Below, in pieces: positions 34,155 to 44,742 of a DNA stretch of 64,000 bases (the first letter of the stretch is position 1; each line of letters begins with the position of its first letter). The DNA is from Pollenia angustigena (lineage: Eukaryota; Arthropoda; Insecta; Diptera; Polleniidae), in the NCBI GenBank assembly GCA_930367215.1, contig OV884059.1, positions 157,478,511-157,542,510 of the forward strand, read 5' to 3'. Below the pieces are notes generated by a model. That model made no database searches. It saw nothing but the letters and a program-made list of their open reading frames with translations, and was not told the origin of the DNA. The position numbers were made by a program, and so were the translations under genes.

Positions 34155-34417
34155 GATGTAATGCAAGCGTGGACCATGTCATTGTTAAAAAGTGTTTGTA
34201 GTGAGACGACATGTCTTCGTTTTTTAACGACATGCTTTCGTTTTTAAACGATTTCAAAACTAATCCTCTTGAGTATACCATGGAGTAGTATTAAAACTAC
34301 TCCTTAGTGGTCCAAAGGTGGGTTAATGGTCCTCTCCTAGGACATCGTAATGTTAAATAGACCAGGTTTTCTCCTGGTCCCACGCGTGTTTGGACTGATC
34401 CTATTATTTGCAGGGTG

Positions 34418-34480
34418 TTATGCAAACAAAACTGCAAAGTGAATGAGAATTACAAACACTCGTAGCAAAGCTTAAACAAA
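34418..34480 (+). repeat. Dispersed repeat C fragment
   Basis: AAAACTGCAAAGTGAATGAG and AATTACAAACACTC match the inner part of repeat C (compare 54455-54492). It continues the fragment that ends at 32567, so the CCCTGCAAATA element landed in it. Confidence 0.6.
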
Positions 34481-34633
34481 ATCAATTTGAGTAGATGGTT
34501 GCAGCCCACTGTATTAATTTTAAAAATCGTGATTCGGTTTCTAAATGTTAATTCACAGATGTGTTGCTAACTCTTCACACGCAAAAAGCGCTAAGAAAAG
34601 GACGAAATGCTGGCCACCAATATAAGACTTTAA

Positions 34634-34850
34634 GGCCCGTTTTCACAACTTACCGATAGCTAAAAGTAGACTTAAAGCGGCCTACTAAAAGTGTTTCAAT
34701 ATTAAAACTTTACTTTAACCTAAAGTGAGCGATAAAGTAAGTTAAGGTTAATCCTACCTGGTAGGTTAAAGTAAGTTGTAATAATGGAACACTTTTTATA
34801 CGGCCGATAAAATCCTACATTTAGCTATCGCTAAGTTGTGACAACGGACC
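34634..34850. mobile_element. Tourist-like MITE with TAA target
   Basis: Ends GGCCCGTTTTCACAACTTAC and the inverted AAGTTGTGACAACGGACC bound 217 bp, flanked by TAA (34631-34633, 34851-34853). Inner CGATAGCTAAA / TTTAGCTATCG arms continue the pairing. Confidence 0.82.
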
Positions 34851-34853
34851 TAA

Positions 34854-35924
34854 AAGACTCACCAACTATTTTACCTTAATATTGTGTTAAGTTCAAACAT
34901 AATTCAAAGGATAAATGAATCATTTGAAATTCAGAAAGACTTGTTCTAAAAAAAATAAACCACCGCTCCTTCCACAAAAAAATAAATGAGGGGTTAGGCA
35001 ACAATTTCTATTGGAAAAAATCTATTTTGCATAGTGATTGCACTTAAAATTTTATCTGACGTCTGTAGTTTGAACTATTACCAATATCTCATACAAATAT
35101 ACATACATACATACCTTAACAATATACTTTAAATGGTAAAATTGTACTTTTAAGTCATTTCAAACCTCCACAAGAGTTTAAACACAATAAAATAAAACTG
35201 AAAAAAATACGAAACAAAAATACACAAGTATGGATATGACGCGGTCATTGCCTACACAAATATTAGCATTTCATTAAGAAGCACAAGGAGAGAAAAAATA
35301 AATATCGAGAATCAACTGGAAAATAACAAAAGGAAATATTAACAAAGCAAAAAAGCAATGTAAAAGCAAAAAAAAAAAAAAAGGATATGTATTTCCTTTT
35401 TACAATCAACTGCAGTTGAAGGCAAATCGAAATAATAAACCCAGCAGATTTCTGAGAAATCAAACTAAAAAGCAACTGCGAGCATTAACGTACGTACATT
35501 AATATTAAATTAGCAGAATTTTACTTGAGCTACTTTAGCACAAGTGTAATACGAAATTCTCCCTCTACTCCCTTTTTGCTCAAGCTGCTTAACTGCTGTT
35601 GCAGTCACTTATGGGCTAAAGTTTGTGTGCATACTAATTAATTTTATTATTTACACAAACATGGCTTATACTTTTTCCCTATGTTTGTGTGGTTTATTTG
35701 GCTCTTAAGTAGCTGGATTTAGATATTTTTTCGTCTCGTTTATTAATGAAGAACTAAATTCAGTTATCTCTTATCCATTTTAAGCCGTTTTTTATGTATA
35801 AACTATTTAATTAGTGCATACATTTTATTAATATTAGAAAAATTATATTTTATTTAAAATGTTAAAAAAAAATTCTGGTACTTTTTTTGATTAATTTTAA
35901 TACCTGTTTTTTATATCCTCCACC
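34854..35924. other. AT-rich stretch without recognised feature
   Basis: No credible gene or repeat boundary was seen. Confidence 0.45.
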
Positions 35925-36469
35925 TCTACACCTTTTTAAGTTGGAATTGAGAAAAACTAATTGATGTTGAGAAAATACAAATTGATTTTAAGAAATCCAA
36001 ATTGATGTTGGGAAAATACAAATTGATTTTAAGAAATCCAAATTGATGTTGAGAAAATACAAATTGATTTTAAGAAATCCAATTTGATTTTGAGAAAATA
36101 CAAATTAATGTCGAGAAAAAGTAATTGATGTTGAGAAAATACAAATTGATTTTTTTTTTTTAATTTTGTATCTTTATTTCAATTAATTTTAAGCAAGAAA
36201 TCCAAATTGATATTAAGAAACCCCAAATTAATAATGAGATATAAAAACAAAGTTTTATGAATATTAGGCAAAGAAAATTATATTATATTCTCCAATTCTA
36301 TGTATTGCCCTTTGGTTAAATGTTGTAGAATGCTGTACTGTTCTTGCACAATCAACTGTGGTTAAAATGACTTAGCTTCGTCGGTAATACCTTTTAAATA
36401 AACACGACGTTGTTCGCAAACATCAGGAGGACATACATTGGTATACTTAGGTGAGTTTTTGTGCGTGTT

Positions 36470-36890
36470 TTTATTTTGGATCATATAAACTCAATTGGAT
36501 TCAACATTGGGCTATAAGGAGCCAATCTAAGAAGAGTCGCTGATGAATTTTTAAAATTATTTCCATTTGGCTATGACATGGTGCATTATCACACACAACA
36601 AATAATTCTGGTAAGAGGTTTGCTAATTGCTCCCATCGATTCATTAAGCTGTTTACCCACTCTCTTGTGTCTTGCATTTTGAATGATCCTTGTTTTCTCG
36701 TCATAAGAATAACTACAGAGGATGATATTCCACCGATAGGGTGGATATGTGGATCTCGGGAAGATGGTACGTGTATTGTAGCTATTGAGCATTTCCTATC
36801 CAGCCACGAGTTCTTCTGCAGAGCAAAACGAAATTTTTTTCGTCAATCCAAATTATTTGTTTTCCACTTTGAATGAAATTATTTAAATAT
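36470..36890 (-). pseudogene. Tc1/mariner-superfamily (IS630-like) DDE transposase remnant
   Basis: On the minus strand, in three frames, are the hallmarks of an IS630-Tc1-mariner catalytic domain. KQIIWIDEKNFVLLCRRTRG has the first Asp (near 36840), LPELFVVCDNAPCHS the second (near 36590) and LAPYSPMLNPIE the final Glu (near 36500). The spacing between second Asp and Glu is about 33-34 residues, allowing for a frameshift. After PMLNPIEFI the expected Trp codon is TGA. The N-terminal DNA-binding half is missing. It lies within the TIR element at 35925-37637 and is probably what remains of its own transposase gene. Confidence 0.78.
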
Positions 36891-36961
36891 TAAAAATATT
36901 ACACTAAAAAAATCTCAATATTAATTTATTTTATCTCAACTTCAATTTATATTTACTGAAT

Positions 36962-37410
36962 ATAAAAGATTTTGTTATTCGTGCTTAATTCCCAATTTTT
37001 ATTCTTCATAAAAACACTGAAATTTATTGTTGATGGGATAAGCTATTCCTATGCGCATTTCACTGGTTGCTTAGGCCAGATCGTCAGGAAACTTCATCCA
37101 TAAAGATTTTAGAAAAACTAAAGATATTAAGCGAAATAAAACTGTTAAGCGTTTAAGAATTAAATGCAACAGTTCTACTTGTAACAATATCAAAGTTTAA
37201 ACAAAAACATCAACAATAAACAGTGAGTTTATCTTCTCTTACATTCCCCACGACGACCTGGCCTAAGCAACCAGTGAAATGCGCATAGGAATAGCTTATC
37301 CCATCAACAATAAATTTCAGTGTTTTTATCAAGAAATAAAATTGGGAATTAAGCACGAATATCAAAATCTTTTAAATTAAAATTTTGTATTCCCAAAAAC
37401 TACTTTGATA
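36962..37410. mobile_element. Dispersed repeat C, two-armed foldback copy
   Basis: Left arm with GTGCTTAATTCCCAATTTTT, GAAATTTATTGTTGATGGG and GCGCATTTCACTGGTTGC. The right arm is its reverse complement (CCAGTGAAATGCGCATAGG ... AATTGGGAATTAAGCACG). A short loop contains ACTGTTAAGCGTTTAAG. The copy is flanked by the direct repeat ATATTTACTGAATAT (about 36947-36961 and 37410-37424). Confidence 0.78.
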
Positions 37411-37647
37411 ATATTTACTGAATATTAATTTGTATTTTCACAACTCCAATATGTATTTTCCCAATATTAATTTGGTTTTCTTAATATCAATTTTATATTT
37501 TTTCGATATCATTTTTGATTTCTTATTATCAATTTGTATATTCTCAATATTAATTTGAAATTCTTAATAACAATTTCTATATTCTCAATATTAATTTGGA
37601 TTTTCTCAATTTCAACTTAAAAAGGTGTAGTGGTGAATGAGGCTTTA

Positions 37648-38160
37648 CTAAGTTTTTCATTTCGTGTGATAATTTTTTAATATTTAGCTAAGACCCCAAA
37701 AATGTATATATATTCTGGGTCCTTGAATAATTCTAAGTCGATTTGGCCCTGTCCGTCTGTTGAAATCAAGCTCACTTTCGAAGAACTTATAAAGAAGCTT
37801 TTCCTCAACAATAAATTTCAGTGTATTTATCAAATACATATGAAAAATTGGGAATCTAGTATATAATACGGAAATCTTATTAATAATAAATTTTGAGTTC
37901 CCAAAAATAACTTTGATAAAAAAAAGAATACGTTTGATGTCAAATTCTTTGGATTTTTCCAGCTTGGGATTTAAATGCAGTACAATGGGTTCAGTACGAA
38001 AAGAGTTAAAAACTCAAATGTGAAACAACCAGGATTAAAAAATATATATTTTTGTTACAAACTCAAAATAAATGGTGGCGGAATGCACCGCTTGTTATCA
38101 CATTCTGCATAAACTCGTTTCATATGACAAGAAATCACAGTCAAGAATGAAAAATTATCA
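37648..38160 (+). repeat. DINE-like dispersed repeat with a repeat C fragment inside
   Basis: ACTAAGTTTTTCATTTCGTG, AGACCCCAAAAATGTATATA, CTGTCCGTCTGTTG and GGAATGCACCGCTTG match blocks at 11350-12000. Repeat C sequence (CAACAATAAATTTCAGTG, GAGTTCCCAAAAATAACTTTG) interrupts it at about 37800-37930. Confidence 0.6.
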
Positions 38161-38211
38161 ATATATTTTATTTCATTTCATGTTGTAAAATTCCTTTCTT
38201 TACTCCCCGTC

Positions 38212-38388
38212 AACAACTGACAGGATTTGCTGTTATAACATCATGTTATAAAAGCGTTGTTAAAACATTTGCATTAACAACCCTGTTATAACATGAGAAA
38301 ACCTCTAACATGTAGAGTCTATACTTAACACTAACATCATTTTAGTGTTAATGTTAAGCATTTCATGTCAGTTGTAGACTGTATATTA
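38212..38388. mobile_element. MITE with GTCTACAACTGACATG-type ends, copy 1
   Basis: Left CCCGTCAACAACTGACAGG and right CATGTCAGTTGTAGACTG are inverted. Inside, TTTGCTGTTATAACATC, ATTTGCATTAACAACCC and AACACTAACATCATTTTAGTG recur in copy 2 at 42652-43490. Confidence 0.7.
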
Positions 38389-38699
38389 TACAAATAATTT
38401 AATGAAAACATAATTCAAGGCACTCTAGTCTGATTAAATTATCAAAATTTAAATTAAAAAAAAAAAAAAAAAAAAATATATGCAATAAAAATTAAGGCAA
38501 AATTATAAAAAATATCACAAAAAAAATTTTTTTTCAAATTTAAGCGAAGATAACGCGAAAATTAGAGATATTGGAGAAATTTCGAGGGCTTCGACTTTTT
38601 TCAAAATTTGGAGACCTGCGTTATTTTATTTTTAATAACTTAAATAGTATTTTTAAAAATAAACATCTTGCATCTACTCCGAAAAAAACCAATCAATCC

Positions 38700-38940
38700 A
38701 TCCGTACTTTAATCAAAACGAAGCGGTGTCTATATTACGGTAAGTACGGCTTTCCTTAAAGCAATTACAGAATGCTTAATTCAAGTACGGATTATTTAAG
38801 TGCACGTACTAAAAATATTCCGAAAACTGTGCTTGATTCAAGAATTTCTAAGACCGTTTAATCGCGATTCGTACTTGAAATAATCCAAAAGTGAGATTTA
38901 CCTAAACACTTTCCACACAGAACCAGAGAGAATATTTTTA
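38700..38940. repeat. Diverged dispersed repeat with AAGTACGGAT words
   Basis: TTCAAGTACGGATTATTTAAG and CGTACTTGAAATAATCC form a loose inverted pair. Related words occur at 40360-40460 and 45490-45740. Confidence 0.4.
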
Positions 38941-38954
38941 ACAAGGTTTCGATT

Positions 38955-39024
38955 TAATGTGCTAAATTCCCATTTCATAATATTGATAAACTGAAATTTA
39001 TTGTTGATAGGGTAAGCTATTCCT
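38955..39024 (+). repeat. Dispersed repeat C fragment, target of the non-LTR insertion
   Basis: GTGCTAAATTCCCATTTCAT, GAAATTTATTGTTGATAGGG and AAGCTATTCCT match repeat C and stop at the insertion boundary. The word AAGCTATTCCT reappears at 40065. Confidence 0.7.
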
Positions 39025-39984
39025 ATGGCTCCGGGCCTATCTGTCTATACAAGGGCAGACATAATGACCACGGAACTGGTCTTCAACAGAAGGTTCAGGG
39101 CAATCACTCCGGACAAGAGGTCCTGGAGTGTTGGGAATCCATGTCGGGGAAACCATGAATTGCACTGGTATACTGACGGGTCAAAATCGGAGCACGGAGT
39201 GGGTGCAGGGGTTTTTGGACCTAATACACGACTCTCAATGTCAATGGGCGAATCACCGAGTGTTTTTCAGGCCGAGATTTGCGCCATTGATGTATGTTGC
39301 AGCAATATTCTTGATAGGGGAATGGTTGGCGGCAGTACTGTGATTTTCACTGATAGCCAAGCGGCCATTAAAGCACTCTCTTCTTGGAGAATGTCCTCGA
39401 TGCTGGGTGCGAAGTGCCGTGTAAGGCTACAGGAGCTAGGGACAAGGAGCAGAGTGACGCCCTGCTGGGTGCCGGGGCACTCAGGGGTCCCGGGTAATAA
39501 AATGGCTGATGAGCTGGCCAGGGCTGGTTCTAGCGCCGGGAGGATGGGTCCCGAGCCCTTCTGTGGATTAAGTTGGGCAGGGGTCCAGTCCCTCATGGAG
39601 GACTGGGCTCTGGGGGAACATAGGGGATACTGGGTATCGCTTCCGGGAATGCGTCAGGCAAGGGAATTCATCTCTCCCTGGAAAGTAATGAGGACGAATG
39701 GTCTCGGCAGACGGGATCTGCGACTGCTGGTGGCCTATCTGACTGGTCACCACACAATCAAATGCCACCTTTATCGGATGGGCCTGGCTGAGGATTAGGA
39801 ATGCAGACTGTGTCTAGACGGGGACGGGACGACGGAGCATGTACTGTGTGACTGCCCGGCGCTGGCATGGGCCAGAAGGAGGCACTTGGGGCATGGTATA
39901 ATGTGTGCGTCCCGAATCGGTGATATATCGGCAAAGGTCCTGGTTGGGTTCCTTTGGGAAGTAGAGGGTCTTTTGGCCAACTAA
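39025..39984 (+). pseudogene. LOA/R1-type non-LTR retrotransposon ORF2, C-terminal part (RNase H and Cys-rich tail)
   Basis: The frame carries a complete RNase H: WYTDGSK (first Asp), SVFQAEICAI (Glu), IFTDSQAAIKAL (second Asp) and WVPGHSGVPGNKMADELARA (His and last Asp). All catalytic residues are present. A C-terminal LLVAYLTGHHTIKCHLYRMG follows, then an in-frame TAG at 39796-39798. The same frame continues with ECRLCLDGD, TTEHVLCDCPAL and on to TAA at 39982-39984. Only one stop separates this fragment from an intact C-terminus, but the endonuclease and reverse transcriptase are absent through 5' truncation. Composition is much more GC-rich than any neighbouring sequence. Clade assignment rests on motif resemblance. 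Confidence 0.87.
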
Positions 39985-40064
39985 GGGGAGTGGGTACAAT
40001 AGACCTAACCTGGTCGCGGTAGCTGTCACTTTGAGGGAAACCTCCCCGCTTTATCGTTGGAAAA
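39025..40064 (+). mobile_element. 5'-truncated non-LTR insertion with 11-bp target duplication
   Basis: The insertion is bounded by AAGCTATTCCT at 39014-39024 and 40065-40075. It ends in a short A-run (about 40061-40066), as expected from target-primed reverse transcription. It interrupts a repeat C copy. The 3' UTR is short (about 80 bp). Confidence 0.8.
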
Positions 40065-40075
40065 AAGCTATTCCT

Positions 40076-41712
40076 TACCCAATACACATTTTTAGTTCAC
40101 TTTTGTTGTATTTTGCCCTTTGTTACTAGAAGAATTCTCAATTTTAAGACACTAGCAGCATGCCCAATATGGTTTTCGTAATAATAAAAATTCGATGTAT
40201 TTAACTAAACAATTAAAAAAAAAAATATAGAATATGGGAATTATTGCTTCTAATTTTACATTTTAAACAAGAAAATTATCTATATCTTTTTTCTTGTAGT
40301 ATTGTTGTTGTTTCTATTTAAAAAACATTTACAATATGGGTTTCCGAAAGTTATCCCATTTCGGATTGTTTAAAGTACTTTGAAGTATTATTCGTACTTA
40401 AACTTTTGGGTATGACTCGTACTAAAGTAAGTAGAAAAAACTTAAATTTTGTACGAGTTTTTTCTTTCTGTGTTTTGAGCCAACATCTGTCATATATTCT
40501 GAATAAGTTAATGAAGATGATGTACTATAATGTCAAATTTTAAGCCAACAAAGCATCTCAATATTAAGTCTTATTTTACTAAAAATTAAGCCATTTATGG
40601 TTTAAAAGTGTTAGCAAAATGGTTCTGTTTCTAACTTAATTTATACGGACTTCAACTTCTCTTTACTCTGCTGTGGCCTTTTGCTTATTTTTTTTTTAAA
40701 CAAATCTTTGGTAGCTTTTAAAACCTTGCCGAAATCGTTGTATCGTTACGTGTTGCCCATCACTGATGTTACTTTTTCTTTTTATATTGCAAAAATTTAC
40801 TGGGCAATTCTTTTTTACACAAGTATTAGGCATATACAATGTATATTATACACATTTTTGTTTAATACAACAATACCGATTTACACTTGAAGAAACTAAA
40901 TAAATTAGTCTATATAATTTAAATAATATGAAATAATAAAAAAATCGATTTCTGTTACTTATTAACAAAATTACTATCAACTGTCTGTCTGTCTATCCAC
41001 TAAGTCTCTTATATTACAAAATAAATTTCAACTGCCAGTTTTGTTACTTTGTTACTCTGACATTTTTTTTTAAACTTGTTTTTTTTTAAGGTTACTGACC
41101 CAATGCTCCAAGCACAATTGTCTGTAGCTAAATTTCAATTTTCTATTCTATTCTATCCAATTCTTTTTTTCTTGTTCTTACTTGCTACAACATTCCTTTC
41201 TAATTACGTTTAGGATTGTTTTCAGTGTAATGACATTATTAAATAAATAAAAAAAAAAGTAGAAATAAAATTAAAACCAACATTCCGACAATCGACAATA
41301 AAATAAAAAAGTACATACGACTGTCAGTGCTAAATGCTAGAGTATAAAAGAAAAAAAGGAATATTTGTAATCAAAATAATAAAAAAAAAGAAAAAAAAAA
41401 TAGAAAAAGCCAAAAGTGGATGTAAAGTTGTACGAACAAGTACATTTCTGCGGCTTCCCCTGCAATAAAAATAAACTAAACTGATACTATTGTCGTTATT
41501 TGAAAAAAAAGTTGCAGATATTTAAGGACTGAAATTATAAACGACAAGGACAAATTTATTCACAAAGGAAAAAATTTACAACATCCGTTGTCAAAAGTCA
41601 GCCAAATACGTTTGTATTCGATTTAATAACGTACGGTGTCAATATTTTTCAAGAACTTCATGGTCATTTTGTCACCATTTTATCTCATTGTGACAACATG
41701 CTGTTAATATAT
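40076..41712. other. AT-rich stretch without recognised gene
   Basis: The frame at 40681-40890 is unremarkable. A fragment of the AAGTACGGAT-type repeat is at 40360-40460. A CTGTCTGTCTGTC run is at about 40982. Confidence 0.45.
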
Positions 41713-41715
41713 TAA

Positions 41716-41841
41716 GGGCCATTATTATAACTTGGCGTTAGCTGTTATCCGACAGTTAACAGACGCTTTTTGACAGATAACACATTATTATCTGTCAATT
41801 TAATCTTAACTTTAGATAACTTCAAGTTGTAATAATGGCCC
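41716..41841. mobile_element. Tourist-like MITE with TAA target
   Basis: Ends GGGCCATTATTATAACTTG and the inverted CAAGTTGTAATAATGGCCC bound 126 bp, flanked by TAA (41713-41715 and 41842-41844). Inner AGATAACA / TGTTATC words continue the pairing. Confidence 0.82.
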
Positions 41842-42134
41842 TAAGGGGTTTCATGATAGGTAGTGTAAAGTGTGCAAACGGTGCAAATCTGTGCATAAAT
41901 ACACTAGCAACAACAAAATGTTATTTGCTTAAATTTTATTTCACTTGTCCAAAAAAAAAAAACCTTAAACAAAAATAAGTATGGAAAATCACTCAGTTAC
42001 AAACAACTGTAAACATAAGCTATGAAACATTTAGCGCCATATTGCTTGTTAAGAAAACAATTAAATTTTAATTTTTCGAGGGACTTTATCAAGAAGAACT
42101 CATTACAGGTAATCTCGGTACTAGGAATGGCCAA

Positions 42135-42250
42135 AAAATATCGATATATCAAAATATCGATATTTTTAAAAAAAATAATCGATATATATCGCCGATATTT
42201 AAAATACCGATATATCGATGTATCGATATTGAAATACGACTATCGAATTC
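42135..42250. repeat. Second cluster of ATCGAT motifs
   Basis: About ten ATCGAT/TATCGATA-like words in 115 bases, including AATATCGATATATC and ATATCGATGTATCGATATT. See also 4964-5055. Confidence 0.6.
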
Positions 42251-42651
42251 GATATGTTTTAAAGTCAGTTTTCATTAACAACTCAAAATTTTAGCCGTTT
42301 TTCAAACAATCAGGTAGGTGATAAAAATCGATCGATTTTAAAACGAACGTTTTTAAAAGGTGTGATCAATTTCGAGGGATTTTAAAAACCATTTCTGAAT
42401 TATAGTCTTAAATTTTCGTTCAGAATACACTTCAGTTAACGTATATAATATAAAATTTAAAAGTATAAAGACTAAAAATAAAAGGAATATGTATTTAAAA
42501 TCCATTTTAAAAGATACTGAAAACGATATTTTCGGTTTTAAATCGTTTCGTTTTTAAAATCGATTTCCTTCACATACCTGAATATGTATTTGAAAATTGG
42601 CACCACTGCAAGAATCATATGTTTTTTAAACTAATACGAAGATCTATAACT

Positions 42652-43490
42652 CCCCGTCTACACCTGACATGATTTGCTGTTATAACATGGTTCTAAATGC
42701 GTTGTTAAAACATTTGCATTAACAACCGAATTATAACATGAGAAAACCTCTTACATGATGAGTCTATACCAGAGAACTGCAAAATCACAATTTTTCTTGA
42801 TTTATTCATACGCTAAAATTTACATTCACTCTTTGCTTGCAAAACAAAGTGTAACGTTGGTAATTTTTACATCGTTTCGTACTCATTTGATTTTTGCATT
42901 TATTCGTTTTTTATTGAAAGTGCTTTATTTGCATTTTTGTTGCTCACGCAATATAACACAACTGTGTAAATTCAAAAGAACACATACTTATACTTTTGCA
43001 TTCAAGTAGTCATTGTTCGACTCGACTAGACGCTTTGTTAACGTTAACAACAATAAACTACTCGATGAGATGCTTTGCTAAAATTAACAACATTAACAAG
43101 AATACATGGTACCTACATACAGAACTACTGTACTTTTTAATAGTAAAAAAAAATTATGTTAATGCTGAATGAATACATAAGTAATGATTGCTTGATTTCT
43201 GGCTTTTTTGTTTGTATTTTTTTTTTTTCTTTACCAAAACAATCATTGTCGCACCGAACACACAAACATCTTTATTAAAAAACGAAGCTAACGATTTGAA
43301 TGACTGCAAACCAGCAGCGAATATTTGCGGTTGCGCAAGTTTGATTGTATGACCGCAAGCGAGTGTATTTGTTGTTGTTGATTAAATGCGATTTTTTTTT
43401 CAATCGCATAAAGCTGTTCTCTGGTCTATACTTAACACTAACATCATATAAGTGTTAATGTACAGCATTTTATGTAAGTTGTAGACTGCA
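42652..43490. mobile_element. MITE with GTCTACAACTGACATG-type ends, copy 2, split by a hAT-type element
   Basis: Left part 42652-42769 (CCCGTCTACACCTGACATG onward) and right part 43424-43490 (to GTAAGTTGTAGACTG) match copy 1 at 38212-38388 when joined across the insertion at 42770-43423. Confidence 0.78.
42770..43423. mobile_element. hAT-type non-autonomous element with CAGAGAAC ends
   Basis: Ends CAGAGAACTGC and GCTGTTCTCTG bound 654 bp, with the exact 8-bp target duplication GTCTATAC (42762-42769 and 43424-43431). No transposase is encoded; the open frame at 42755-43009 crosses the boundary and is accidental. Confidence 0.9.
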
Positions 43491-44589
43491 TGTATTAGAA
43501 GAAGAATTAAGAAAGAAGCGGGTTTTCACCTTGCAGATTTCTAATTAAAACTTGTTTTGAATTCGCCTTAGATTTACTATCAAATATGAAATTTAATTTA
43601 AATTATTTAAAAAGAAAAAAATTATTTTAATATGCTTGTGTAAAATTGCAAACAAATGCAGATTTTTGGCAGTGCTGACAGAAGTTTTTCGTGTTACCAC
43701 AAAATGATTTTAGAAAAATAGCACATTTTCACAAAATAAACCGGTTTGTTCACGATCAATCATAATATCGACCCATTTGCGCGAAATTATCGTATATGCC
43801 ATTTTTTTGGAAATTGAGTTTTTGATGCAATCTTGTACGACATTCAAAGAGACGTCGGCTGACAAAATATTTTAGGCGAATTCCACTTCGTTGCTTCAAA
43901 AATTGAATGTATATATTCATATTTATATTGCAAGTGATAGCAGAGAAAAGTATAAAAATGGCTCTCCTGTAAAATTTGGTTTTTGTAACATACGATAATT
44001 GCGCGCAAAGGGGTCGATATGCACCGCAAATTTGCAAAAGGAACATCGTTAAAACCAATCACCATAATAGTGTCATTCCGACAACCAATTGTTTTAATTT
44101 TTTGACAACGTTGGTATACTGACAACATTCAGTTGTTACCTCGACAACAACATTTTTCTTAGTCTAGTAAAGAATAACCCGTTATGAATCATCCAACCAA
44201 TAAAAAATATGATATGAAATTATAGTTTTAATTACACGTTTTTCCTTCAAAAGGCAATTGCGAAATAATTTCTGCTGCTAAACGCGCAAAATCGAAGGAA
44301 AGAAGCACAATGTGTGTTGGAATGAAAGCCTTAACAATGATATTTAGAATTGCATGTCTTTGATGACAAATAAATGATTGATTTTGTGCATTCAACTGGG
44401 AACTTTTTTATGGCAGATTCATTAATTTGAGCAGTTTAGTCCTGAAATATTTTATAATTATCCTATTTATAAGCAAATGCTTATGTTTAATTGTGTGTAT
44501 GTTTTTTTTTTAAACTAGAATTTGTATAAAATTTGGCATACGAAGGCTCTTAAAGATTTTTCTATATAAGAAACCCAGAAATTTTTTAA
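43491..44589. other. AT-rich stretch without recognised gene
   Basis: Overlapping minus-strand frames at 43756-44128 have no recognised domain. GTTGTCGAGGT-like and ACAACATTC words near 44100-44150 are not organised as a repeat. Confidence 0.4.
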
Positions 44590-44742
44590 TATCTTACCGT
44601 CGTCATTGTCATTGTAATTGTCTTGTCGTAGTCATAGTCATGGTCATTGTCATAGTCATAACAATAGACATAGTCATTGTCATAGTTATAACAATAGTCA
44701 TAGTCATATTCATAGTAATAGTCATAGTCATTGTCATCATAA
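44590..44742 (+). repeat. Hexanucleotide array, (GTCATA/GTCATT)n
   Basis: About 25 units of GTCATA, GTCATT and close variants (AACAATA) in 150 bases. The Ile/Val-rich frame 44640-44831 is a product of this repeat. Confidence 0.9.

Larger units (their letters stand above)
32568..34415 (-). mobile_element. CCCTGCAAATA element, copy 2, split by a hAT-type element
   Basis: Left piece 32568-32628 and right piece 34155-34415 together make about 314 bp matching copy 1 at 28410-28784 in reverse orientation, with the same CCCTGCAAATA ends. Flanking sequence on both sides is a broken copy of dispersed repeat C (CTTTAGAAAAGCTACAGATA before; AAAACTGCAAAGTGAATGAG after). Confidence 0.85.
35925..37637. 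mobile_element. TIR element with tandem-repeat arms around a Tc1/mariner-like transposase remnant
   Basis: CTACACCTTTTTAAGTTGGA on the left is inverted at 37605-37630 (CAACTTAAAAAGGTGTAG). Inside each end a unit of about 20 or 40 bases recurs, with ATTGATGTTGAGAAAATAC and AAATTGATTTTAAGAAATCC alternating at 35946-36150. Inverted versions (CTCAATATTAATTTG) are at 36920-36950 and 37420-37600. A repeat C foldback is inserted at 36962-37410. Confidence 0.75.

Noticed and set aside
39267..40087. Minus-strand frames over the GC-rich insertion
   Set aside because: Shadow frames of the plus-strand RNase H; high GC content reduces stop codons on the opposite strand.
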